Below are positions 13,084 to 21,003 of a stretch of DNA of 64,000 bases, one piece after another; within the stretch, counting starts at the first letter, position 1; every line of letters begins with the position of its first letter. Source of the stretch: Strigamia acuminata (lineage: Eukaryota > Arthropoda > Chilopoda > Geophilomorpha > Linotaeniidae); assembly GCA_949358305.1 (NCBI GenBank), contig OX442316.1, positions 558,001 to 622,000 of the forward strand, given 5' to 3'. Position numbers and translations under genes: made by a program. The notes under the pieces are model-generated. The model was given only the letters and a program-made list of their open reading frames with translations. It was not told the origin of the DNA and did no database searches.

Positions 13084-13087
13084 CAAA
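13084..13087. repeat. Target-site duplication CAAA, left copy
   Basis: The satellite reads TTAGCACAAA up to the LTR here and resumes with CAAACACCACAAG after the right LTR. Removing the element and one CAAA restores the standard monomer sequence TTAGCACAAACACC exactly. Extending the duplication to 5 bp fails (ACAAA versus CAAAC), so it is 4 bp, within the range usual for BEL/Pao integrases. Confidence 0.93.
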
Positions 13088-13381
13088 TGTTGCGGTCTGT
13101 CAACACCAAACAGCTAGGAATGGGGTCGGGGCTATTTGAATTTCCCGCTTCTAAAAACTCAAGTGATCGTATTGTTAAATTCGTACGAAAACCGCGCTGA
13201 GAACACAAATCCGCACTGAAAACTATTGTTGAATGCATGGAACATTGATGGGAACACCGTTGATTAATATCCAATGGAGTGCTGAATCAATGGCTAATCC
13301 AGGGAAAGGCTTAACTACTCACAACACATTGAAAACTAAGGTTGAAAATAGAAAACACGGGAGTTAACAAAAAACAACTTG

Positions 13382-13387
13382 TTTATT
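13382..13387 (-). promoter_or_regulatory. Candidate polyadenylation signal AATAAA in the 3' LTR
   Basis: On the coding strand AATAAA is followed within 10-20 nt by a GT/T-rich stretch (CAAGTTGTTTTTTGTT), the usual layout of a cleavage and polyadenylation site. The same signal in the 5' LTR is at 21147-21152. Other AATAAA-like hexamers exist in this AT-rich LTR, so the choice is tentative. Confidence 0.4.
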
Positions 13388-13511
13388 AAAAAGTTGGTTG
13401 AGAACTGAATAAAATACACTGATTACATTGGTTCCTGAGGAACCGCACATGCGCAGTACCCAATACGGCACGCGCCAAGCCGATAGCGGCGAAATACAGA
13501 TACAAAAGAAA

Positions 13512-13533
13512 CTCCGTTGTCATAGCAACGGAG
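13512..13533. promoter_or_regulatory. LTR hairpin containing an RFX X-box-like motif
   Basis: CTCCGTTG and CAACGGAG are perfect 8-bp inverted arms around the 6-nt loop TCATAG. The centre, GTTGTCATAGCAAC at 13516-13529, matches the general X-box pattern of RFX transcription factors (two GTTGYC-type half-sites with a 2-bp spacer). The 5' LTR copy is at 21277-21298. Function as an LTR enhancer is an inference from the motif alone; it could equally be an RNA stem. Confidence 0.4.
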
Positions 13534-13687
13534 GAAACGAAATCACAGCAAAGTTGTAGTTACATAAAAACTGCACGAATTAACGATTGTGATACACTAA
13601 AATGATCACAAGAATACCAGGAATATTTAATCTAATCACAACAATAAGATCAGAAGAGTAAAACAGTGCAAACGGAACGAAAACAAT

Positions 13688-13706
13688 GATCGTCAAGCAG
13701 ACGATC
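13688..13706. repeat. Short perfect inverted repeat in the LTR
   Basis: GATCGTC and GACGATC flank a 5-nt spacer (AAGCA). The second LTR carries the same structure at 21453-21471. Its role is unknown; a hairpin in the genomic RNA or a dimeric protein site are both possible. Confidence 0.5.
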
Positions 13707-13887
13707 GAGACAGCCAATCAGCGTCAAGCAAAATGATGCAATCAAAACATTTGAATTCCGAACGGAATAAAAATGCAAAGATAGCAAAGAATACAGGTGA
13801 AAACACTTCGAAATGAAATAGTAAATGCAGATTATAAGAATATAAAATACAAAAATAACGGTTACATTGTGTAATCGTCGCTTGGGA

Positions 13888-13949
13888 CAAACATGGCGAC
13901 CGGCGAACATAACAAAGGTATTGGATCAAACATGGCGTCCGGCGAACAT
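13888..13949. repeat. Pair of 23-bp direct repeats in the LTR with ATGGCG cores
   Basis: Copies at 13888-13910 and 13927-13949 differ at one base (GGCGACCGG versus GGCGTCCGG) and are spaced 39 bp apart, start to start. Each contains CATGGCG-CCGGC, resembling the ATGGCG core of YY1/Pho-type sites. A third, better match, CCAAGATGGCGACC, lies in the leader at 20614-20627. The 5' LTR copies are at 21653-21714. This is a possible enhancer or silencer module. Confidence 0.55.
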
Positions 13950-14654
13950 TGCAAAAGCGTCAAAACAATTCGGAATTGGAAAATAAAGCACTTAATGTAA
14001 ATAACAAATAAAGTATCGAATAAAATACAAGAGTAATTATTAATTCTTATCACAAAATACTGAAAGAAAACACACAAGTTTAATAAATACGAAAATGTTG
14101 AACGAACCGAACATTCTCGGCTACGCTTTTACGGCAGCCGACAACGAACGTTAGAAACAACCGATCGAAGCATTTTGGGCAGTTCTAATGCATCCAGAAA
14201 GAAAGAACAGACTTGAATTAGTCAGAAACAAATGTAAAAAGAAATCCAAATGAATTCTAAAGCACAAAACGAAAGGTTAGAAGACGGAAGCAAAAGTCCG
14301 CTAGGAACCGAAAAATGACGTATCGAGCATCGCAAATGTATGCCAGAAAACGAAGAAAACATTAGAACTGTACGCAATAAACACAAAATCAGGGAAAATT
14401 AATAGAAAGGTTCATAAATGCACTCAAAAAGACACGAATAAAATAATAGCAAGGTATTAACAGTACATTAAATCGAAAAGTGACAATAAAAATCAGTGAA
14501 AAACATTTTAATAAATCAAAATTCCTGTAAAGTGAAAAATATCAATTAATTATGAAAAATAAAACACTAAAGGAAAATTAAACAAATAAAAGCAATTAGT
14601 AATATTTATTGAAACAATCTCAGCACAACAATTCTTCCACGCTGTCTTGCAACA

Positions 14655-14707
14655 GCGAATTGCCGGCGAGAGAACAGAGAAGAGAAAACACAACGAGCTC
14701 AAACAAA
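14655..14707 (-). other. 3' untranslated segment between gag-pol stop and 3' LTR; no polypurine tract
   Basis: These 53 nt are all that separates the gag-pol stop from the LTR. A purine run on the coding strand directly before the LTR is expected as the primer for plus-strand DNA synthesis. Instead the coding strand here is pyrimidine-rich (TTTTCTCTTCTCTG) and ends GGCAATTCGC next to the LTR. The purine-rich run is on the opposite strand, at about 14667-14690. Confidence 0.8.
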
Positions 14708-17700
14708 TCAGTCCAGTTCAAGAGCTCTCACATGCTTAACTGATCTTTTCAGTTCACGTCCATCTGGTAGCACTACTTTAATGACTCGAGTAAAACCATC
14801 CTCACCTGGAAAAATCTCCTTTATCCGGGCAAGTGGCCAAAAATAGGGATTTGTTCCTATTTTTTCTAACAACACAATCTGATTCACTTTGGGACTTTTG
14901 AAATTTCTATCGCCTTTGGTTTCATAAAAATTTCGCAATTGCATAAGGTAACTTTTTCTCCACACTCTCCAAAATTCCCAAATGAACTGTCTGCGTTTAA
15001 TGTCTAATTTTCTTAAATCCGTCTTTTTGATGGCACTCAATTTTTTGTTTATAAGGTATTTTGGTAAACCACCGGTTAAAAAATTTTCAGGCGCCAAAAT
15101 TCTGCCTCCATCAACACTGTCGGGAACGTAGGATAAAGGTCTTGAATTTAATACGGAACTAATTTCCAAAGCTAAGGTTTGAAGAGTCTCCAAATCAACG
15201 GTATATCGAAGCAAAGTTTTTCGAAGTTTATCTTTAACTGAACGAACAAGGCGTTCCCATGCCCCTCCCATCCAGGGGGACAGTGGTGGAATAAAAGTCC
15301 ATAACACTCTTTTTTCAGATAGGAAAGTCTGTATGTCCTTGTGACCAATGAGCTTGCCCCATGATTGTAACTCCACACTACCACGTTCGAATGTTTTGCT
15401 ATTATCTGAGAATATTTTGGCAGGATAGCCAAAACGAGCTCCAAATCGTCGCATTGCTAACAAAAACTTGGGAACAGAAAGATCTTCGGACACTTCTAAG
15501 TGCAAGCTTCTTGTCACCATGCACGTGAATAAAAGAATATAAACCTTTTTTCGTTCCTTTTTGTTGTTGCCAACATAAATGGGTCCAAGATGATCAATTC
15601 CAGTGTGTTGGAATGGAGCCGCTGGAGTTACGCGTTCAGTGGGAAGGTCACCAGTAGAAGGGTTATTTCTCGCAAGTTTAGCACGTCTGCAAATTGCACA
15701 CTCTCGAATCACTGTCTGAATTGTTTTTCTTCCTCTTATGATCCAAAATTGTTCACGTAAGTGATAAAGGGTTTCACTAATATCACCGTGAAGTAGTTCT
15801 AGATGTGCTTTTCTGATCAACAGTCGTGTTATCCAACTATCGTAATGCAAAATAATGGGATAGACTTCATCAAATGTCAACAAAGATTTTTTCAAACGGC
15901 TTCGAAGTCTCAGTAATCCGTTTTCATCAATAAAGAGCTCAAAATTCTTTAAAGTGGAATGTTTGCTTAATTCCTTTTTGTTTTTCACATCCTCAACTTC
16001 CTCCAAAAAATGCAATTTCTGCGAAAGTTTTAGGATCTTCAGTTGGTTTGCCTCCAACTCGAGTGGCGAGAGGGGCTCACCGCGAACAAGTTGACTTTTC
16101 CATCTCATTATGTAGGAAAACACTCTCAAAAGTCGATTGTAATTGCTAAAACGTCGAAAAAATTTGTAAATAAAATTCTCTTTTACTTGAATAGTCATAA
16201 CAATTAATTTTCTCTCTTCATCGGGTGGGTTTTCCTGTATAACTTCTTTCTTTTCCAGTTTTGATACATCAACACCGTCCCACCAAAGTTTATTGTTCAT
16301 CAATGTTTTTGAGTTGTGTGGACGGGTCAATAGGTCAGCTGGGTTGAATTCGGTTGGCACATGAGACCATTGCTCAGGCTTGGAAAAGGAAACAATTTCC
16401 TGAACACGGTTTGAGACATACGGTTTCCAAACATTTTTTTCAGAATTAATCCAGGCGAGTGTGATAGTGGAGTCCGAGTAGTAACGAACTTCAGTGACGG
16501 GGTATCCAGGAAGAAAGTTCTCGAGCAGATATTTTGTCATTCTGACTCCAACCACTGCTGCTGTTAATTCGAGTCGAGGAAGAGTAACTTTTTTGGCCGG
16601 CGCAATGCGGCATTTACTTAACAACAATGTTCTTTTGCCCTCCACGTTGACGACAAAAATCGTGCAGCCAAATGCTTTTGTGCTGGCGTCGCAAAAAACT
16701 TCAAGGGTTATTTCCTGACCTGAATAAGTGTTTAACCAACGTTGAACTTTTAGTTCCTTGAGTTGTTGGATGTCGGAATTCCATTCTTCAATTTCTTTTT
16801 TCTCTGAATCAAGAATCTTTTCATCCCATTTTTTCGTCCGAGCCCAGATCGCTTGAATGAGCAATTTCATTTGAAGAATCACAGGAGCCAAGAGTCCCAT
16901 GGGATCGAAAATTGATGCTAAAAATGAGACAACTTCTCGCTTCGTAATCGGAATTTTTTCAATTTTCGGTATTTTAAACATTATCATGTCCTTTTCTGTG
17001 TCCCACAGTATGCCGAGCATTTTAATGATTCCAAGACTAGAAAATTCCTCGCCCCGCATGTGGAATCCCTCTTTTTTCAAGTTCTCGAAGACGTCTTTAC
17101 TGCAAGTCGCCCACTTCACAAGGGGAAGTTTTCCGCTGTCTAAAATCATTTTTAATCTCTCGCAATGTGTCGTCGTGTCGGCTGGAAAATCTCCTCCAGA
17201 TGTTAAGTCATCCATAAAAATTCCATCATCAAGCGCATCAACTTCTTTTGCGTGTGTTTTCTCGAATTGTTTTGCATGTTTTCGAATGGTTGCGCATAGG
17301 AGGAATGGTGAGGAAATAACACCAAAGGGCACGACGATCATTCTCAGGATCATAATATTGTTCCACAGGTTTTGCCACGAATAAGGCTGCTTAAAATAAT
17401 CACGAGCCACCCACAGAAAGCGTAGAAAGTTTCTTTGAGTCGGGTTGATCATAACCTGCAGAAATGCCTGCTTGATATCCGCTATTATCGGGATGCAATA
17501 GAGGCGAAATCTCACAATAACAAGAATTAAGTCAGGGTTGAGGGAAGGTCCCGGAAATAAACAGTCATTGAGGGAAAGTTTTCCCTTCTTGGATGAAGAA
17601 GCGTTAAATACTATTCTAAATTTAGAAGTATCACGATCCTCTTTTATGACGGGGTGGTGAGGTATATTATATATCCCCTTCTTGAGAAAACGTTCCTCCT

Positions 17701-19942
17701 TTGGGACTTCCTCCGCGTGATTTTCCTCGATGTACTGCCACATCGAGTCGTCGTATCGTTTTTTATAGTCCTCATTTGCATCGATTCGTTTAAGCGTGTT
17801 GGCTAATTGGTTCATGGCGAGTTCCCAGTTGGAATCTAAGTCAGTTTCTTGTCCATTAAAGGGAAGCATCACTTCATATCTTCCGTCGTCAAGACGTTTC
17901 GTTGTGGCTTCAAAGCGATCTCTTGTGAAATCGGATTCTTTTTCACCAGCATTTATACCAATTGCCTCCAAATTCCACAATTTGTCCAACTTCTCATTTA
18001 TGTCAACGTTGCAAGTGTTGCAACACGTGGTTAAGTCGGCTTCATCATCAAACAAATCGATGTTTCCAGCTGCACCGGTGAGAACCCAGCCAAATAAAGT
18101 GTTTATAAGGCCCAAATCCTCGTTGATTTTCCTCTTGCCGTCTTTCAGAATTTTCCACCAAACATCCACTCCTAATAAAATGTCAATTTGGGATGTTTTG
18201 GCAGGTAATTCTTCAGCCAACTCAAGATTTAATCCTTTCACCTTTTCTATTACAGTGGAGTTTAAAATTCCTTGCACTCTTGGTAGATTCTCGACCGATA
18301 ACATTGTCATTTTGATTTCTTGCGTGTCATTTCTGCTTTTCAAAGTAACGTTAAAAACGTCATAATCCGTTGAAGCAGGAGTAGAATCATTAAAGCGTTG
18401 TGTCGTGGCCGAAATGCTGCCGCATTTTTTCAACTTGATTCTTTCTACTAACTCAGTAGTTATGAAGGATCGGTGACTGCCTGGATCTATCATTCCTCTG
18501 ATGTTGTGGGATCCTCCATTTTTGGTTTTGAGGTTCGCAGTAAATATCATTAATTGAAGAGTCGCGGAGATCGCGCACGAGACGTGTGTTGTCACTTGTG
18601 ACTCCTTGGGCTTCTCGACAACGCTTGATGAATTCTTCACATCTGACTTTTTGCAAATTGTGGAGTGGTGTCTTCCGCCACAATGTTTGCAGGAAAACTT
18701 CACTTTACAGTCCCCGACGCGATGGCCAGTTCTAAAACAATTGAAGCAAAGTCTATTTTTCTTGATGATTTCAATCTTCGCATTAACTTCGAATTCCTTT
18801 TTGCATGAACCATTCAAATGGTCTTCTTCACAAAAAATACACTTGATGGTCTTCGAGTTGGAAGATTTGTTGTCTTGTTTGGACTCTCCGGACTTCACTT
18901 TAGCATTTGATTGCGGCTTAGAATCTTGAGTCGCAGCACACGTGGTCATGGAACCCTTTTGCTTGCCTTTCTCGACTTCAGTTTTCTCCTTCTTCACCTT
19001 TTCAGAATGAGAAGAATTGTCAGTTCTTTCCGCCATAGCTACTTCTTTCAAGAAAAAGTCAAGTAGTGTCATAATGTTTTTGTTTTGAATTCCATGCACC
19101 TGATAAAAACGCAATGCCATCTGAGTTGGAAATTTGCTGATAATATCCGGCATGAGAAAAGCACCTGAAGTTTGTATTGGTATTTTCAATTGCTCAAGGA
19201 GTCTGACGGTGGAAGAAATTTTGGTTAAATTTGTTCTTAACGCTTTAGTTGGATAGACACTCGTAACAATTTTCATTTCTCTAATTGATCTGATGAGGGC
19301 AGTTTGCTGTGCGTCCTCATCCCCGTAGTTCCTCTCCAACTCTTCACGAGCCAAATGGTATGATTCCTCGATCAAGGGAAAAGTTGAAATCAAAGTGGCT
19401 GCTTCGCCAACACACATTGTTTGTAGATATTGAAGCTTTTCCACATCGCTTAAGTCTGGGTCCTTATGAACTGAAGTTTCGAAGTTACTTTTGAAGGTCT
19501 TGTACTTCAAAATGTCCCCATCGAACTTCACAGACTCCAATTTTGGCAATTTCTGGATTTTTCGGAAAGAAGCATTCATTGTCGTATGACCGCCAGATGC
19601 AGTTGACATATTTAGTCGTCCTCCCAGTGTAGGAAGGGACCGTTTCGATACTTCCCAACGTCCGCGGAGAAGATCCACTCTTGTTTGAACTGCCTCGAGT
19701 TTTTCAATGGCTTCAAGATAAAATCCATGTTCAGAATGTATTTGAAGATCATTGAGTTCATTGACAGCACGTGTCTCTCGAATATTTGCTGTAGATAGCA
19801 GCGCCTCCAACTCTCCCGGGTCACTGGTCTGCTCCGATACAGTCAGCAAAGCGGAGAGTGAAGTGAGTAGCGCTTCCCATTTTGTCTCCAAAATTTCGAG
19901 TTGTTCTGGAGTGATCATGTTTTGCACGGAAGGATCTGCCAT
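14708..19942 (-). CDS. gag-pol: BEL/Pao Gag-Pol polyprotein, 1744 aa, intact
   Basis: A single frame encodes all proteins for reverse transcription and integration, the usual BEL/Pao plan. The start is an ATG in strong context (GAAAACATGG), and the TGA stop is 53 nt before the LTR. Residues about 120-305 resemble the DUF1759 Gag region. Zinc-knuckle motifs are C368-C371-H375-C380, the canonical C399-C402-H407-C412, and C418-C421-H425/H426-C430. The DUF1758-type protease has D486-P487-G488, where D-S/T-G is expected. RT has catalytic D822 (ADIKQAF), VPFGVISSPF at 871-880 and F909-M-D-D912. A Pao-type segment (A17-like) follows at about 1000-1035. RNase H acidic residues are D1085, E1125 and D1157. 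Integrase has H1380-H1385-C1415-C1418 and D1450, D1513, E1563. A DUF5641-like tail covers about 1640-1742. No stop or frameshift is present. Confidence 0.97.
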   Translation of the reverse strand: MADPSVQNMITPEQLEILETKWEALLTSLSALLTVSEQTSDPGELEALLSTANIRETRAVNELNDLQIHSEHGFYLEAIEKLEAVQTRVDLLRGRWEVSKRSLPTLGGRLNMSTASGGHTTMNASFRKIQKLPKLESVKFDGDILKYKTFKSNFETSVHKDPDLSDVEKLQYLQTMCVGEAATLISTFPLIEESYHLAREELERNYGDEDAQQTALIRSIREMKIVTSVYPTKALRTNLTKISSTVRLLEQLKIPIQTSGAFLMPDIISKFPTQMALRFYQVHGIQNKNIMTLLDFFLKEVAMAERTDNSSHSEKVKKEKTEVEKGKQKGSMTTCAATQDSKPQSNAKVKSGESKQDNKSSNSKTIKCIFCEEDHLNGSCKKEFEVNAKIEIIKKNRLCFNCFRTGHRVGDCKVKFSCKHCGGRHHSTICKKSDVKNSSSVVEKPKESQVTTHVSCAISATLQLMIFTANLKTKNGGSHNIRGMIDPGSHRSFITTELVERIKLKKCGSISATTQRFNDSTPASTDYDVFNVTLKSRNDTQEIKMTMLSVENLPRVQGILNSTVIEKVKGLNLELAEELPAKTSQIDILLGVDVWWKILKDGKRKINEDLGLINTLFGWVLTGAAGNIDLFDDEADLTTCCNTCNVDINEKLDKLWNLEAIGINAGEKESDFTRDRFEATTKRLDDGRYEVMLPFNGQETDLDSNWELAMNQLANTLKRIDANEDYKKRYDDSMWQYIEENHAEEVPKEERFLKKGIYNIPHHPVIKEDRDTSKFRIVFNASSSKKGKLSLNDCLFPGPSLNPDLILVIVRFRLYCIPIIADIKQAFLQVMINPTQRNFLRFLWVARDYFKQPYSWQNLWNNIMILRMIVVPFGVISSPFLLCATIRKHAKQFEKTHAKEVDALDDGIFMDDLTSGGDFPADTTTHCERLKMILDSGKLPLVKWATCSKDVFENLKKEGFHMRGEEFSSLGIIKMLGILWDTEKDMIMFKIPKIEKIPITKREVVSFLASIFDPMGLLAPVILQMKLLIQAIWARTKKWDEKILDSEKKEIEEWNSDIQQLKELKVQRWLNTYSGQEITLEVFCDASTKAFGCTIFVVNVEGKRTLLLSKCRIAPAKKVTLPRLELTAAVVGVRMTKYLLENFLPGYPVTEVRYYSDSTITLAWINSEKNVWKPYVSNRVQEIVSFSKPEQWSHVPTEFNPADLLTRPHNSKTLMNNKLWWDGVDVSKLEKKEVIQENPPDEERKLIVMTIQVKENFIYKFFRRFSNYNRLLRVFSYIMRWKSQLVRGEPLSPLELEANQLKILKLSQKLHFLEEVEDVKNKKELSKHSTLKNFELFIDENGLLRLRSRLKKSLLTFDEVYPIILHYDSWITRLLIRKAHLELLHGDISETLYHLREQFWIIRGRKTIQTVIRECAICRRAKLARNNPSTGDLPTERVTPAAPFQHTGIDHLGPIYVGNNKKERKKVYILLFTCMVTRSLHLEVSEDLSVPKFLLAMRRFGARFGYPAKIFSDNSKTFERGSVELQSWGKLIGHKDIQTFLSEKRVLWTFIPPLSPWMGGAWERLVRSVKDKLRKTLLRYTVDLETLQTLALEISSVLNSRPLSYVPDSVDGGRILAPENFLTGGLPKYLINKKLSAIKKTDLRKLDIKRRQFIWEFWRVWRKSYLMQLRNFYETKGDRNFKSPKVNQIVLLEKIGTNPYFWPLARIKEIFPGEDGFTRVIKVVLPDGRELKRSVKHVRALELD

Positions 19943-20852
19943 GTTTTCTCTCCTCTCACAAATTCACGGCTGCAAATTTCGAAAAGGAAGATAAAATCTC
20001 GTTTGACAAAAAACACTTCGCTTTCAATTTTTTTAAAAGAATAAAATTTGTTATTTTATCCCCCAAAAATACACAGAATTTTTCAACGTTTAATTGCCCA
20101 AATGACAAAAAATCAATTGAAAATGCACAAGAATATCGAGTGTTTTGACAATCAAGGATGCCAAAACAAACGAGCGACCTTGATCACGTATGAAAAACGT
20201 GACTCAAAAAGTCCTACACAAGTTTGAAATATTTTCGGCGATTCGTTTGGAACGAAATTCGCACGAAAATCACTATTAAATTTTAACGTTAATAACTGAC
20301 AGCTCTTGCAATGAGAGACTGACCAGCGACTAGCTTCAAAAAATCTAAATCTCCCCTGGTTATGCCAGTTATATGGAGATGCATGCATAAAATTAAAGAA
20401 AACACTAAAACAATTTGCAATAAAATTCACTTTTACTAAATTTCCCTTAAGATTAGCATATGAAACAGCAATAACACCAAAAGGAATACCCAAAACAATA
20501 CCCTCATGCAAACAAAACCTCCAAAATAAATGCACTGAATGATAAAACACAAGAAAAGCAATAAATCCAGGGGCGAATCGACTTCTCAGCACAGCGCGTT
20601 GTGTTATCCTTATCCAAGATGGCGACCGTAGAAAATCGTTGCTGGCACTCAAATGTTCGTAATCGACGCACAAAATGTCACCGTTGCGACTGTAGTCACA
20701 TTGAACGACGACACGCTTTGCTGACGACGACACACGAACGTAAATTCCGCTGCTCGAACCAGATGAACAAGCAAACGTATCACTGACGTAACGGAAACAC
20801 TCACGAAAAGCAGACGATATCCTGGTCACGTGCACCAAAAGAACGTATTCGA
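19943..20852 (-). other. 5' leader of the BEL/Pao element
   Basis: These 910 nt lie between the 5' LTR and the gag-pol ATG. They hold a candidate primer binding site near the LTR, a YY1-like CCAAGATGGCGACC at 20614-20627, and most of a long open frame described separately. Packaging signals are expected in such leaders, but none can be recognised by sequence alone. Confidence 0.8.
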
Positions 20853-21003
20853 TGTTGCGGTCTGTCAACACCAAACAGCTAGGAATGGGGTCGGGGCTAT
20901 TTGAATTTCCCGCTTCTAAAAACTCAAGTGATCGTATTGTTAAATTCGTACGAAAACCGCGCTGAGAACACAAATCCGCACTGAAAACTATTGTTGAATG
21001 CAT
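20152..21003 (-). other. Unexplained open reading frame across 5' LTR and leader (283 codons)
   Basis: From an ATG at 21003 inside the 5' LTR the frame stays open for 283 codons to a stop ending at 20152. It crosses the LTR edge and the candidate primer binding site and ends about 210 nt before the gag-pol ATG. The predicted product has a serine-rich part early on and two hydrophobic stretches about 145-180 residues in (with FIAFLVFYHSV and IVLGIPFGVIAV). I recognise no domain. The sense strand is T-rich and A-poor, which favours open frames, so chance is possible, but the length is striking. The frame extends a few codons further upstream only through a TTG, which is unlikely to start translation in an animal. 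Confidence 0.25.
20820..20837 (-). other. Tentative primer binding site (TGGTGCAC...)
   Basis: A tRNA-primed element needs TGG, complementary to the tRNA CCA end, near the 5' LTR. The nearest TGG on the coding strand begins TGGTGCACGTGACC, 15 nt inside the LTR edge at 20853. The first seven bases fit tRNAs ending TGCACCA, such as some animal tRNA-Gly, but the fit breaks down after that. The offset and short match make this weak. Confidence 0.25.

Larger units (their letters stand above)
1..13087 (+). repeat. Satellite DNA array, left block (140/147-bp monomers)
   Basis: About 92 head-to-tail monomers fill this block with no unrelated sequence between them, and all lie in one orientation. Counting from the conserved start CAGTTGACTTAGCAC, most spacings are 140 bp (type A), with 147-bp (type B) and 139-bp forms interspersed. 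The first half of the monomer is nearly invariant and includes TCTGAATGTTCAGA and GTTTAAAC; the second half defines the types. There is no open reading frame of note and no gene. The block ends inside a monomer, where the LTR retrotransposon has inserted. Its size, homogeneity and multi-level repeat order are typical of centromeric or pericentromeric satellite. That location is inferred, not shown. Confidence 0.98.
13088..14654 (-). repeat. 3' LTR of the complete BEL/Pao element
   Basis: This 1567-bp direct repeat matches 20853-22419 with no indel (constant offset 7765). Its ends are TGTTGC and GCAACA, a perfect 6-bp inverted terminal repeat with the TG...CA dinucleotides used by retroelement integrases. 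It is long for this superfamily. In the coding sense a possible initiator TCAGT lies at 13409-13405, and an AATAAA signal with GT-rich sequence behind it lies about 20 nt further on, so the R region may be short and near the 3' part of the LTR. Short frames inside the LTR look like by-products of its T-rich sense strand. Confidence 0.96.

Noticed and set aside
1-13087. Regularly spaced repeats as a CRISPR array
   Set aside because: Monomers abut directly with no unique spacers, the whole 140 bp repeats, and there are no cas genes. This is eukaryotic satellite.
13380-13410. Confident assignment of LTR transcription start and R region
   Set aside because: TCAGT and AATAAA are both present and suitably ordered, but such words are common in this AT-rich LTR. 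They are reported only as candidates.
13650-14077. Short minus-strand frames of 71-86 codons inside the 3' LTR (repeated at 21415-21842 in the 5' LTR)
   Set aside because: They overlap each other in different frames, are rich in Phe, Ile and Cys as expected from a T-rich strand, and have no recognisable domain.
14667-14690. Purine-rich run beside the 3' LTR as the polypurine tract
   Set aside because: It is purine-rich on the strand opposite to the coding strand and separated from the LTR by GC-rich sequence, so it cannot serve in the usual way.
17796-18365. Plus-strand frame of 189 codons, and other plus-strand frames within the two gag-pol genes
   Set aside because: They are antisense shadows of well-supported gag-pol coding sequence, with no independent motif.
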